DNA of 64,000 bases, from NCBI RefSeq assembly GCF_964199755.1, contig NC_133914.1, positions 2,914,001-2,978,000 on the forward strand, given 5' to 3'. Source of the stretch: Larus michahellis. Taxonomy: Eukaryota; Chordata; Aves; Charadriiformes; Laridae. The notes under the pieces were generated by a model. The model was not told the origin of the DNA, ran no database searches, and was given only the letters and a program-made list of their open reading frames with translations. The position numbers were made by a program, and so were the translations under genes. How positions within the stretch are numbered: the first letter of the stretch is position 1; each line of letters opens with the position of its first letter. Shown piece by piece: positions 45,760 through 60,000 of the stretch.

Positions 45760-48700
45760 GAACTTTCCAAGGTGTGTCTGTAATAAAAGGGCCTCTAATG
45801 AGCACTCCTACCCTGGGAGCCGCCGGAGCCAGGAGCTGCCATGTTTGCTCAATGGGCTGCGCTTTATCTCTGTGGTCTGTAATATGGGGTCAGAGGACAT
45901 CAGAAAACGCAAGGGAAGGAAAAACAACTTGAATGGAGAAGCCTTGGGTTTTACCAGTGACAGGGACTCGTCCTCCCAAGCACTGTTATGCCTGACCTTG
46001 ACACTGTCCCTCTGTGAGCCCTGGTTCTCAAAGCCAAAAGCAGGGACAGCCCGGTCTTGTCGTGCTGGCAGATGCCCGACGCCAGCAGAGCAACTCCTGG
46101 GAGCCTCATGTGGCCGAGACTGCGACGGGAGCCCACGGGATCAGACTCTGCGCTGCCTCTTCCACAGAAAAAAAGAACAGGCCCAGGAAGTTTGCTCAGG
46201 GTTATTTGTATTAGATAAGCCCTTTGCTCTCTTTGTTCCGGTCTCAGACGCAGCGCAGGGCAGGGGTGCCAAAGCCCTACGCAACGCCAAAGCAAACCCT
46301 GCGTCTTCGCCCCCGAGGAGACGGCACTGCCGGAGACCGAGTCACGGAGAAGAGGAAGGTGAGACAACAGAAAGAGAGTGAAAGGAACAGCACAAAAGCC
46401 CACAATTCTTATTGTGACTGTAATGAGGAACCTGGAAATTGTCTCCATTCGTGAAGAAAAGAGGTGGAGTTCTAAAATGCATTAAAAAAACCGCACTTTA
46501 ATTGAGGCTCAGATGTAGAAGGCACAATATAGGCAATCACTATGCGTGCTAATTAGCATGTGCTCATACCTTGCAGTCTGCACCACCCTGTAAACATTAG
46601 CTGCGTGCTAGGCTGATGTAAGTATCGCTTTCAAATACTAACCAAGGCGTTGCCCTAAAATGATGGGATTCCAGTTGCAAAGAGGGGGTTGGTTTGCCCA
46701 TTGCCCGATGGCCGCGGTCCCTGTGGGACAAGGTCGGCTGGAGCAGGGCCCCGTACGCGGGGACGGTGGAGCTGGATGTGGGGTGTTCTCTCAGCTGTCT
46801 CGCTGGCTGTCTGAGGGCAAAAATAAATAACAGATATATGCCTGCCAGCTGCCTACCCTTCCCCTTTGACAGATATAGTTGTGCTCATGGAGGAAAGGAA
46901 GTTCAGTTCCTCTCCTGTGCCCATGAACAAACAGCTTTGGGAACAAGAGCTCCCCTCGCAAACAACATTTAAAGTGCTCCAGGATGCAAATCTGATCAGT
47001 CTGGAACAGAGCTCAGAATAGCTTCACGTATGAGAAAGGTCAGCGATTTGTCAAGGACGCACCACAGAGCCCACTTTCTAATTAGAGAGTAACATGCACC
47101 TAACACCACCCCGGTGTCATTGTCCGCAGCAACACAGCAGATGGCTTAGCAACAGCCCCAGGAGATTATTGCATTAATTTTAGTGTCGATAAACTGGGGA
47201 CCTGTTATGCAAAGGAGCCAGTACAGGCTGTCCAGGGCCAGGCGTTCTCCTGCATGCAATCGCTTCAGAGTTTAACCAGCCTTTTGAAACGATTCCTGCT
47301 ACAATGAACTCCTTCAGCAGAGGCCTCACGTATATGGTGAGCCTATAACCCTGCGTAACTTCACACCAGTTTGTTGCTCGTTGTCGGGTCACAACCAGCT
47401 GCTCCGCAGTGATCCCAGAGCAACCCATAAGGCTATTCCTAGGGAAACATTTAATCTGCCCAGGACACAGGAACAGACCTGCCTTTGGCTGTCAGGTTCC
47501 TGCCTATTCGTGTCTCCCCTGGGCTGCTCTGAGCAGGGAACTGCTCGTGCAGGCGCAGCTCACACCTAGAGATGCCAAAGGGAAAGCACAACCTCGCTGG
47601 GACAGGCCAGCGCTCCCCATGTAAGGATGAAACCATCCAGGGACACGGCTTTGGAAGACGGTCCTCAACGCGCTCCAAGGTCAGGAGAGGAGAAGAACGC
47701 TTTCTGTTCCTGTTGGCTTTCCAGAACCATTATGGGTCCTGGAATCTGCGTGAAATTGTTTCTGCCTGCCACCGGCCCTAAAAGGGAAACCATCTGCTTG
47801 CTCCGAGGAGCAGCTCCAGCCCCCTCCATTAGGCTGGGAACGTTTTCAGTCCACGTTTCCCGACACGGCTCCTGCGGATCCGCCCAGGGCCACTGCGCAC
47901 CCCGGGCAGGGGTGGCACGGCCAGCCCCGGCTCTCTGGGGATGGAGGGGACCAGCTCTCCGGGGGGCCGCCGGGGTTCCCCGCGCTCCCTCACGCTGCTG
48001 CCAGACCCACGCGCGGGGCTGTAGACCTGGGGCGCTGGGAACAGCATCCCCCATCTGCTGTTGGAGGAGACCCCGCTTTCGGCTGGAGGCAGCTCCCAGA
48101 GAGGTGCCAAGCGTTTCATCAGGGTGCCCCCGCCAGACCGCGCACCCCCGGGAGCGGTGCCGCACCACGGAGTCGCGTCCTGCCCTCGGATCTCCGAGCT
48201 GCCTCCAGCCGCAGCCTCCCCACCTCGGGGCAGCTCGCAAACCATAGTACGAGGGGCTGCTCCGGGGGGGGGCTCCGGCACAGAGGAGCTGAGTCCTGGC
48301 AGGGACCCTCAGCACGGCCATGGACCTCACCCGGCACCTCCCCATCGCCAGCACAACGGGAGGACGCCGCAGGTCATTTCTCCAACACGTAGGGAAGATT
48401 TGGCTCCTGCAGTCGGCCTCGAGGGAGGAGGCAGCAGGAGGCAGATGAATCAGCGGGGGGGTACGGCCACACAGCCCCACCGGCACCCCTGGGATGCTGT
48501 GCTTACGCACCGCAGGTCCCGAGCTCTGCTGAGGAGGCTGCACCGCAGTCATTTCCCCAGGCACGGGCAGAGCAACCTCCTGCCCAGAGCTGTCACGGGC
48601 TGCTCCGGGATCCGCAACACGCTCAGCAAAACGGCTGGCACAGCTGTGAGGAAACACCCTGCCTTTCCAGTGAAATCAGTGCTGTTAGACTCATCCTTGC

Positions 48701-51700
48701 TCAGCAAGATAGGCAGCTTCCCAGGACTTTCAGAGGAAGAAGTGGCAGAAACTGTTAAAGCATCTGACAAATCACAAGGCATACCTAGGTTGTTGCGCAA
48801 TTTTTACAGTCTTAGAATGGCAAATTGAGGATTTCCTAATGTTCAGACGGGATCTCTGAGGTGCCCACCATTCAAAGTGCAAAACCACATCGCACGGACT
48901 CCCTCCTGACAGCTCTGCATATAGATCAAGATAATTGCTAAAAGCACGACTGTCCCACAAATGTCTGATCTTGCCCTAAGATCGAGAAAAATTTCACCTG
49001 ATGTCGGCCCACAGCCCGCCCAGCGGTGCCTGGCGGGAAACACCGCGCTGTTTGCGCAGCCCTGACTGAGACACCACGCCTGGTCCAGATACGCTCAGAA
49101 GATCGGGAAAGCAGCAACAATTTTTTTTGGTTTTAAAGTTTAAATTAAACTTTCGAATTACCATAAATGATTGGCCAGGTCTCCCAGGAAGGCCGACAAA
49201 CCTTAGAGAGACCATATGCAGAGTCAGCTATCCGCACATGCAAACAGCTTTGGCCTTGACGTGCTTACACACGCTCTCCAGTCGACGTCTGGGGGGGTCC
49301 GTAAGAAACCTCGACACCCCCGGTGCCTGTGGACCAGGGCTGCAGGAAGTTCAGAGTCCTAAGGAACTCCAAACCGCTGCCGCTCTGGTTTCAAAACACC
49401 CATGAGTTCATAGACCTTTTTCCTCTAGCACTAAATTCCTCCTTCTTTCTCCTAAGATAAGGAAACATAGAACAAAACTTTTCCTATGCGAAAGGAAAAC
49501 CTGCTGCTAGTAAGTCAGGCTCTCACAAGGCAGCATCCCCATACAAGGTAATGGGACAAAGCTCTGAGCCAGTATTTGTGCACACTGGGACTTTTGTCCC
49601 TTCTCTACCCTTTAAAGAAAGAATCTCTTTTTAATGAGGCCGCAGTTGCAGGGGAATCCAATTTTCCATGCTACAGTGGAAAACCAGGCGGGTTTGCCCA
49701 TCTGAGACACAAACTGTAATTTCTTGTGGCTGAGACCTTGCTTTGCACTTAGTTTTCAGCTACTTCTGTCCCTTTCCTCCCCACATCCTTCCTATCCGAG
49801 CAGGTCCCCTGAGCCCAGCCGGGAGCTGAAGCATCCACACGGTGAGCATGAAGATACGTGGTTTGCGGGAAGAGAAACGGAAGATTCTATTCAAACGCCA
49901 CCAGTGAGAAATGCCAGGCTTCCCGTGGGTGCCCGGCTTCACTGCGTCCACCCACCTTCCACAGGCCCAGCAGAGGGGCAGCAGAGCGCAGGCGGACACA
50001 GAGAAAGGCAACATGCAGTTCAGCTCTCGCTCTAGACTTACTTGCTTTGGGGAAAGTTAATTCTACCAGGGTCAGAAAAAGAAGCTTAGGAGTCCCTACC
50101 ACGCAACCGTAAAAAGAAAAACTCTGCCCAGGAAGAAAGGAAGGGGTGATTTCAGAGTTAAAAATTTATTACTAATCAGCTGTAAGGGTTAATTAACTGT
50201 TTCAGTTTCTGAACAAAATCCTCCCCCTTCGGGGGGCAGCCTGGACCGAGGGCAGAGCTAACGGCAGCAGAGCTGCCAGGACACATTCAGAACAAGCAGC
50301 CTGTGTCATTCTGCTAACATTAAAACTGAATGTTTGCTCAAGAGATCAGCTGTTAATCTTACTCAAAATGTATACAAAGAAAGCGAATTCCGTGCACTCA
50401 ACAGGAAGTCTGGAATTGAAACCATTTGGGCAGTTTGGACCTGTCATGATTCAAGCAGACGACTTAACAGAAGGAGGAAGTCCGAGAGCAGAGGAGTAAG
50501 ATACGAACACATCGGAAACTTCTTCCCAGCTGAACAAAGTCCCCTTTAGCAGATGGTCATGAAACCTGCAGCTTAGGAAGGTGCCAGGAGAGATTCTGGC
50601 CGACCTCTGGAGAGGCTTGGGAGAAGGGAGAGATGTCCTGGCCCAAGCTCCACATGGCGGGTTCCTTCCCCTGCCCAGTGTGGGCTGAGCGGGAGCCCGC
50701 TGGCAGCGGCCGCCTGCACCGAGCCAGTCGGTCACCAGAGCTCGCAGGGGGCTGCGGGGCAGCAGCTGCCGACGTGGCCAGGGTGACCATAATAGGAAGA
50801 AAGACGCTGGCGCCAAGTTTCAGGGAGCGTGACCGATCACAGGAGCTTCGGTGCGACCAGAGGAGCGGGAGTCACAGGCCAGGGAAGCGGCTGCTCGTAT
50901 CAATTCTTAAAAAGGAGCAAGGAACAGGCGTGCGATGCTTTCTGAAGTCCTGCTCCCTTCTCCTCTCGAGCACATTGGTCATCCCATCTCAGAGAGAAGG
51001 ATATGCTCCCCTTCCAATATGGTTACGGCGATATCAAAAGCATCAGAGTCATACTGAAAGGGAGGGCACAAAATCCTCAGGCTTTCCTCGCTTGTGACAG
51101 CCAGCGGGCACCACACCAGCCCCGCGGCAGCACGACATCACACCAGCATGACCCCACGCCGGCCCCGCGGCGTCCCAACCCCACGCCGGCGCTGCCATCG
51201 CAGAGGCTGCCAGCGCTGGACCATACCATCAGCTCACGCCACGTCCCCAACGTGGCAACACACACAATTCCCACCCACTTGTGGTCTCTCAGCCTCAACA
51301 GCCCTGGCAAAAACGCCGTCAGCTAGCGGGGGCTTGAGAAATCACATCATGAGAACCTGCCAAGGTCAAATCCACAAATTCCCTTAGTTTTCTTCTTTTA
51401 GCTAGAAAATTGGGCAAGAACGAGGAACTTGCTGTCCGTGCAGGGCTGAATGGCCTTTTAGATGTATTGAGCAGACCATACACTAACCATCACCCTACTG
51501 GCAACAAACAGGAACACAAGAACATAAAACAAACCCTGAAGATAGTCATCAACCATATAAAACAAATTAACGGGCAGTGGCCGGCTGCCAGGCCCCAGGT
51601 TTCACACCAGGCCCAGGCAGGAGCTGGTCTGGACAGTGAAATGCCCGTCCCTTGTACGATTTACCTGTGAACCTTCTTTGCCCACGTCATTATGAAGTGA

Positions 51701-54700
51701 TGGACAAGAAAAGCTGGTGGGGAGGGACTGCAACCAGATGAGGTCTCATCAAGAAAGTCATGAAGAGAGCACATATAAATGTACGTGAAAACTACAAACT
51801 GGTCCATACGGGGCTTCGTGCCACCTGCCTGTTGGAGCACAGGTTTTCTTGTCCTGTGTGCTACAGCCTCGTAACGCCACCATTTGCAGTTACAACCTCG
51901 CGCGAGGTACAGGGCACCAGCATGAAGTGAGCATTCTCCAGAAACCAACAAAATGGGAAAACGCATCCACGCCCCAAACTCAGAAGGCAGAACTCTGTCG
52001 CACAGAGCCTGGGATGTCCTAAACCTTCCCAAGGCAGAAAACCAGCGAGATCTTTATAGTGCCCTGGCTACTACAGAAAGAAAAAAAAAAGGGAGCCCGG
52101 AAGAATAAGCATATCGTGAGGATTATAATCTAGCAATGAAAGTTTAATTTTAGAGTGGATTGATCTATGCCCGTCTAACCCAGCACAGTTGGCCCACAGC
52201 CATGGAAAAGCCCAATGGCTGATCCAACTGCTCAAACCCAGGGCTCCGGCAATAGCGTTTCAAAATCTTCGCCCTGTGAAATAAAGGTCACATCCAGTAC
52301 ACGAGATTTCAAATGTAAAAGCATGAGAGGAAATGACTAACTGCGCACGGAGGCCAATTTACCTTCATCTTAGATCTGCTCAGCACACAAGAATCTTGCA
52401 ATGCAAACAGACATCACAGCCTACACGCAGAAAAAATAATCTGACGGCTCTAGTTGCTAGTTCTTGGGGTCTGTGCATCTCAGTACAGATATCACTGCAA
52501 AATAATGGAATTCCACTCTATTTCCCTAAAGTTCTCTTACAATTCCAGCTTATACTGTAGTTTTCACTTTTCTTTCCCTTAGAGGCAGCTGTTTTTTAAA
52601 TTGAGGATGAAGCCATTCTTAATTCCGAGGTGATCCGGAATTTAAGTTAGTGCTTACTCAGCTTTTTGTTGTCCCTGAATAAAAGGTGCTTAGCCGATTA
52701 TACCTCTATTTTTGCACATAAAGGCAATCAAAGGGCTGCTTCTGGACAAGAACACGCGTGAGCTGGTGGACGGGCTGCGGGGGACGGGCGCAGCCGCAGT
52801 GCGCGTGTTCCATGCTCACATGATGAAAAGCAAACCTGCGCGGCCCGAGCCCAATCCCTTATTAACTGTTTTCTGCAGAAAGCCCAGCAGCTCTTTTGCT
52901 GATCAAGACTCTGCTCAATTTCAGTTGGGTTTGTTTGTTTCTTTTTTTAATAAACAAAGCAACTTTGACTTACAGTAGCAGGAAAAGATATAAACCAGAC
53001 ATGTTTTATTTAATGCATGCCTATTACTTAAAGGGCAAAGCAAATTTCTTCACCAAATTTGGTCAAAATATTCCCTTTTCCAAGTTGATTCTTTGCCTCT
53101 CAAAAATGAGCATTTGTAGTTGGTTTCTTGTTGTTGTTTCTTTGTTAGCGGATCTGCTGGCTGAGGAAGGTGACCTGCACTGTAACCCTGGCAGGTTTGT
53201 GCCTTTCGGGGCTCTCCAACCTGCACGCAAAGTCAACGGAGCGGAGAGAAAGCCAGGGAGGTGACAGGGGGGACACTGCAGTGACACCCCTGTGCCCCAC
53301 AGGCTCTTGCCCAATGGCCCCTCTCCCAGCACCGACCCCAGGGCTCTCCACGGTGCCGCTGCTCCCACCAGCGCTGAGGATGGTCTCCCGCTACGGCGCT
53401 TTTCCCGGCTGCTGGGGTCCCCTGCAAGCGAAGGCAACCTCAGCGCTGCAGCTCGCAGCCACGTGAGCAGCTTCTAAATCTGGGAAGGACCGAATCCTGG
53501 CAAAGATGAACTGTCTCAGGTTTCCGTCCCGAGAACTGCTGGCCTGTGGTCCGAAACAAAACGAAGCTCATTTGTTGCCTGGGAGATGCTGTGGGTGCCA
53601 GCTGCTGCCCGCCTGGAAAAGGGACCGCTCTGACAGGGCAGCGGCGAGCCCCGCCGAGCACGGGGAGCTGCACAACGAGGACTGGCATTGCTGGGAGAAG
53701 ACGGCGACCTCTCCTTTTAGCCACTCTAGTAGAAGCAAAACAAGTTTCCTGCTTCTGTGGCGGAGGATTTCCCTGCTAAGTGATCGGGTCACCAGCTATC
53801 ATTTACTTTTACTATACAGAGCTGGTTAGCTTCAAATCAGTCTCTTTGTTCAAGCATTTCTCACGGGCACCTTTAAAAACCACTTAAATACTGCGCGTTT
53901 TAAACAACAGAAGCCATTGGTTGCAATTGTCACATATTTTACATAAAAAAAATCTCTAAGAAACAACTCCTTGCAAGCACTAAAAAGAAAGTTGCAAGAT
54001 GCGACATGCTTTCCAATCTCTGCCACGCTGTGCTGCCATGCCTGCAGATAAAGAGTCTTTAGCAGCATCTGCCAAAGGGAAAACTCTTGCCACATCCAAA
54101 AGCCTAAGTGGAAACAGCTATTTTATGGGCATCCATGCTCACAAAATTTCTGAACGCCTTTATATCCCGCAGCCACACACAGAGTTTCCAACACCGATGC
54201 CCCCGCGCGCTGATGTGCCCGCTCAGAACTCGCGCTGCTGCTCTCGCTCCAACCACGGGGCACCGCGGCTGGCAGGCGGTGCAGCAAGGCACCCGTGCCT
54301 GGAAACTCATAAAGGGAGGAAAACCGCTCCTTCACAGAAAAAAAAAAAAAAAAACAACCAAACCACCAAACACGCAAATAGAAAAGAAGTAACAATATTA
54401 GAGCCCCCTGATCCAGGTCCCTGGCTCATTTACAGAGCCTCATTCTCTCATTCAAAGCTGAGATTTACAAGGGAAACCTACATGAAACAGATTTGCCACA
54501 GATTAAAAAGGAACTGAAAGGTCAGAATATTAACTAACGGAGGCTCCTCTCATGATGGCTTTCGGGTAAAGTCCAAGAAGAGTTGATGTTTCAGCCCCTG
54601 AAGCAGCAGATATGAAGCAAAGCCCCATTTCTCTGCTGCAGAGATGCTCCACAGCCGCTTGCCGAGGGGAGCGACAGCGGCCAGCTCTCTGCCCAGGCTG

Positions 54701-56480
54701 AGAGACTCTCCAAAGCCATTTGTCTGCTCAGGCAGTTCAGGGATCGTGTGCTTCACTGCACCAAGACACCACCAAAACGCCCTAAAAACCCTCTCTCTGT
54801 TCTCACTGAGCAGAAGTGCTCTATTTGCAAGATATTTGTCCCACATTGGGGAACCCCCGGAAACAAACGCTCAGACCAGGTCTCTGTTACCTTGCATTGT
54901 GGGATGCGATGGAGCAGCGCAGAACGCGGCGGCCGCAGGGTAGGACGCAGCTCTCCCGGTGACTCAGGGCGCAGACGGCCGGAGCAGGTGCAACCGGCGA
55001 GAGACTCACCAGTAAATCATCACTTGGCCAGCAAAACACCCAAGTGCTTGCCCAGGAACAAAAGCAGCCCCATCATAAACCAGGGGGTGACATCAGCACA
55101 GGGATTGCATTTCCTACGGAGGTTTAAATGTCACTACTTGTGACTGGAAATCGGACACTTCAAATTCAAGTTACTCTAAGTTTTCATAAGAGACATAAGA
55201 ATTCCGACTCCAATTTTGTGTAGACGCATTTCATTTCCAAACCCTTTCTATTTCTCAATGTCACGATGGCAGAGAAGAAAGAGAACAAGCAAAACTCCTA
55301 ACAGAAAGTGAAAAAGTTAATGAACATTGTTATTAGCCTGACCTACCAAGTCAGGCACTAATGAGGTGAACCACAGAACTCACTGATTTCCAGAGGAAAG
55401 GGTCAGTGACTCAAACAGCACGATCTACGCGGAGCCCAGTCATGCAAAACCTCTGGGTTTCCCTCTTCAACTCTTATTCAACGTTCTGCTCTGCGTCTTC
55501 GTCTCAAGTCAAGACTCCAAGCTACCATGATCTGGAAGCACCAACTTCATCGCTCCTGAGCTGAGTCCCCGCGTCACAGCGCATGAAGCGTGACAGGGGC
55601 TGTGCAGATGGTCTGACACCTTCACCGGCCCCAACTGCATTTGGGATTCTCCACACACAGCTCTTCAGGCTCCCCAAAAGCAACACACCCAAGGCTCCTC
55701 CACAAGCGCAATGGGGCAGATTTAATCTTCCTGTGAGTTACACGGTTTGCGTAGGGTTGAGAAATACTAGAAATAAAACTTCTCTTGGCTGAGTTACATG
55801 CAACACACTGTCTACCTGTTGCTATTAATGACCCCTCAGTAAGTACCACCATTATTCTACATATTCCAGAACCCTCTGAGTTAGGCATCGCAGCAATTGT
55901 CTTGATATAAAGTTTTCACTGAGTTAAAGGCAGCCACTGAAACACCTTAAAGTTTAAACGCTGACTTTTCTATTTGAAGATTTCCATGTGCTGAGAAAAG
56001 AGGCAGATGAGAATAACTAATCCTTCTTCGAGGACACGAACTAAAGATTAGTTTCTTTACTTGGAAAGTAGTTTAGCTCCCCAGCTCCCTACTGCAAATA
56101 ACAAATATATGCGGGAGCGCTCAGTTTCCACAGAGCTGACATCCCAAACCTCTCATCGGATTGTTGCTTCCTCAATTCCCAAACAGCTGTCACCAGAAAA
56201 AACATTATTTACCCTTATAATACCTGCAGGGCAGGGAGTCATTTTATCTCCCTCCTGGGATTTGCACCTCGGAGGGTTTTGGCACAAGGCAAGCCTGGTA
56301 GAACTAAAAATGGAACCAAGATCCAAGTCCCTGTCCATCTTTCTTCTCCTTCTGAGACGCAGCACATATCCCCGTCAGCTGGAAACTGTGACACCCACGA
56401 ATGCACGTTGTAGACCTACGGCCAAACAGATTCCATAAACTGAACTTTTCGTGAGAAGCAGGGGAAAAAGGAAGAGGAGG
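45760..56480. other. Apparent gene desert right of FHL3
   Basis: No exon of UTP11, POU3F1 or any other family was recognised. A GC-rich patch at 47.8-48.6 kb leaves long but featureless frames on both strands. A short coding-like stretch at 52712-52870 is listed as a finding. The rest is AT-rich to mixed unique sequence. Confidence 0.55.
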
Positions 56481-56485
56481 ACATG

Positions 56486-56523
56486 ATCTTTAAGATCCTT
56501 TCCAACCCAAACCCTTCTGTGAC
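56486..56523 (+). mobile_element. CR1 LINE 3'-terminal remnant
   Basis: Short plus-strand remnant matching the CR1 end (AAGATCCTTTCCAACCCAAA then CTTCTGTGA). Confidence 0.75.
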
Positions 56524-56969
56524 AGGCAGACACAGTACTGCGCAGTTAAAGTACAGTTAATCCAGACTCCAGATCTTTTGACCCAGTAACACCATGCCTT
56601 TGCGAGTCGCTCCTACTATTTAAACTTTGGGCTTTAAGAGCGAGCGCGTTGCGCTGGAAGGCGGCGCCGGAATAGCGCAGCGCGGGGAGTTCCGCACCAG
56701 TTCAAACTGTGTTAGTTCTGGGGAACAGAAAAAGCCACGTTTTCCTTAAATGAGGGTAGTGGAATTCCAAGGTGAGATCAAAGCCCAGCAGAAGTCAGCG
56801 GTTTAGGCCATACGTGGGATCACGATGCTGACAAAAGCAGTCCTTGCACTCAGAGACAGCTCAGGATCCACTTCTTCTGTTGCTATTATTTCTTCACCAT
56901 CTTCCCATCCTGAGCAATATCTAGGAATATTGCCATGGGATGTGGATCTTAAAGAGGAATTTTTGTCTT

Positions 56970-57031
56970 TACGGCTGGACTCGATGACCTTAGAGATCCT
57001 TCCAACCTAAATAATTCTGTGATTCTGTCTT
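56970..57031 (+). mobile_element. CR1 LINE 3'-terminal remnant
   Basis: GGCTGGACTCGATGACCTTA, then GATCCTTCCAACCTAAATAA and TTCTGTGATTCTG: the CR1 tail with its terminal repeat, on the plus strand. Confidence 0.88.
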
Positions 57032-57034
57032 CAA

Positions 57035-60000
57035 CCATGCTGAGGTTAGGCCTTTCAGATAGACGTTTCATATTATTATCCAGTTCCTTTTGTTTCATTA
57101 GAAGAGCCTTAAAAAAGCAAACGTTTTTTCCCCAGCAATGCCAAGTTAGTACGCACGCTGTTTTAGCGGAAAATGGCATGATCTGCAGCCACACAGACCC
57201 GAACTACAGCAGAAATTACCCCATGTCTGATACGCTCACGAGGGAAATCCTGGGGGCTCGCACCATTCAAGAAACCGTTGCTTTACAGTTACAGGAAAAT
57301 TGTGTGTCCAGAATAGGCTCTAAACTGGTAAAATGCAGCTTGAAAAAAATCAACTGCTAAGTGTTTTCACAATTTGCATTTTACATTAAAAAAAACCCCT
57401 CCCAAAGACCTCAGGAGGCAGAGCTCAGCCTGGAAAGGATTTTTATGGTTACACTGTAAACCCACAGAAAGCAGGGATCTAGAACGGAAACAGCTCGTTA
57501 CAGCTAAAATACTGATCCTGGGTTCTGCCTGAAACAGCTGGGATTATTTCTCCAGTTGAGCAAATTCCTGTTACTGAAACTTGCTCTGATATTTAAAGAG
57601 GAAATTTGGAGGAGATGCTGAGTAGCCACTCTTCTTCCCAGATATCAATTAATACAGTCCCAATCTTGTTAAGTTTCTAAGTGAACACTTGAAATTTGAG
57701 TAAACAAATTCAAAATATCAAGGCCATATTTACATTCTGGGGTAATAATTAAATATTTAATATCTTGTTGTTCCAGTATTCTCGGTTTTTCTATGCACCA
57801 AAGCAGTTAGTCATGTGAAAACCATCTGTAGCCACTGGAAGGCTTTCATTTGGCCCACTAAGATTCATTAGTTTAAAAATACATAAATAAAGAGTTCATT
57901 TTATTTCCAAAAAGCTAACGCTGCTGCTCTCAGCTCTGTCAGGATGCTTGGTGAATAATGCTTATGCGATGCTCTCAGCAGGAGGTATCAGATGCCACAG
58001 TTTCACAAATGCATACAAAGATCTGTTAACTAAAACAAGTCTTGGATTTAGGTTAATGCTCTTCCGTACTAACTCATTATTCGGAGCAATACGAAAACCA
58101 GCTTGCAAATGGTTCAATCTCAACTTTCATTCCTTCTCCTATGCTCCCAAATTCCCATCGCTGAAATCTACTTTTAAAAATTACCGATGAAAAGAAATTT
58201 CTCTTCAGAACTGGGATTGAGAGACCTGTGTTAAAAGAATTACAAAGCATCAGCCTCCGTGCGTGCCTTTTCTCTCCAAGAAGTTCCTGCATAATCGCAA
58301 TTCAGCTTTTTTAAAAAAATGAAGTAAACAAGAAGCACAGCTGAGATTGTAAAAAGAGAGTTGAATTTGGCTTAGTATCCACAGGGATTGCTTTTCTGGC
58401 CACAGTTTGCAAAGGGTTATTTATTGGCTAGCCATTCCTCTTCTGCTGGAAGATGCTGAGGTTTTAGCAAAGTTTCTGCAGAGTATGCAACAGTCTTCAG
58501 CATTTGCTCAGCTAATGAGTTAAATCATTGCAGCTCTCCAATGACTTGAAGATTATGGGTGTAGGAAAAGGGAATGCTCGGAGAAGGGAACTTTCAGCAG
58601 TCACCACCAAACTGCGGTTAAAACAGACACCAATGACTCTATTCAGCTCCCAAACCTCAGACAGTTTCCATTTTCTCAATAACAAAGCATTTTTGTGGAA
58701 TGAGGTAACAGCCTCCATCTGCCAGGTCGAACTCTCCACTAAGATTTCTCAAGAGCTGCGCCGGGAGCCTGCGGAAGGCAGGAGCCCCCACGCCTGGGAG
58801 ACAGCGGGACAGAGGTGGAGAGGAGCCTCTTGGGCACCGCCGCACCAATTCTCCTGGGATTTTGCGTCAAAAGGAGCCCCAAGTGAGCTCCAGCCGGCAC
58901 ACAGCCGGAGAGGGCAAGAGGCGGAGGAAAGAGGGAGACTTTTCCTGAGGATGGACCGGGACAGGAGGGAGCAGGAGACAAACGGGTGCTGTAGGGTCGG
59001 TGTTCAGCAAACCATCACAAAGGTGTCACCAGCGCAGAGCAGCGCCATTGAGGAGCCGGCACGGGAGATGATCTCCATGGTGTATGCGAGTCTTCTGATC
59101 TATTTTTTGTCCCTGCTTATATAAATCTTTAAAAAGCAATGCAGGAAATTCTCCAGGACACTGCAGCAACTGGTGCAGCGACAGACTCCGACCTGCGGCT
59201 CGGAACGTACAAGATCCAAAACTTAGCTACTACTGTGGTAAACAGTGCTGCCAAGAGCAGTTACTCACACCATTGGGAGCCCTCATTCTGCCTGCGTGAC
59301 AGGAGACATCTGAATACAAATCTTAAGAATCGCAATTCAGAGGGATTAGAAAAAGATTTCTAGAAAAACCATTCTGATTGCATTAATTTAGTCTGGTGCA
59401 TCGGGTTTTATACTTACAAGGGCAACAACACAGATGCCCAAGCAGAAACTGCCCCAAAGCCATTTTGCGCAAATTTAATTGAAATCCTCAACCTCCAGAT
59501 CTATGAAACTACAGCAGTACAAAGGAAGAATCAATGAGGCTAGAAATGTAAGTGTAGATAGTCCCATTTAACATTCACCAGAGCATCAGATTCACACGCT
59601 TCTGCTATTCTGCCACAAAACTCTGTAGCCAAAGCCTTAACAAAAGCAAAAACATTTAACCCTCGTGGTATTTAGTCCTAGGGAGATGCTGAAATCTCTG
59701 CATTTAGACATTAGTCATTTGCACTAACAAGCAGCAAACTCATAAAAATGCATGGAGCAACTGGAACTCAACTCACCTGCAACCCAAATTGAGCCATGTG
59801 CTAATTAGGAGAGACACTTCACTTCCAGAGATGCCAATTCTCTACCCATCAACCTTTATTTCTGCAGATCAGACAACACTGCCTCCCAGACACGCACTGA
59901 TGCAAACCAAGGAGGAGCTTTTTAATATCAGAAAATCTGGGGTATGGTCCCACCACTGCTGCGGATTTCCTGAATGGCATCACGCAACTTCCTTCCCACC

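Noticed and set aside
16900-47000. Scattered perfect octamer motifs ATGCAAAT (for example 17042, 23849, 46984)
   Set aside because: About the number expected by chance in this much sequence; no clustering near starts.
47665-48657. 330-codon minus-strand frame overlapping a 255-codon plus-strand frame
   Set aside because: GC-rich patch with open frames on both strands, no motif and no splice logic; treated as chance.
58528-59124. 198-codon plus-strand frame
   Set aside because: No recognisable motif, Arg/Glu/Gly-rich middle part typical of GC-rich noncoding DNA, no clear splice or polyadenylation context.
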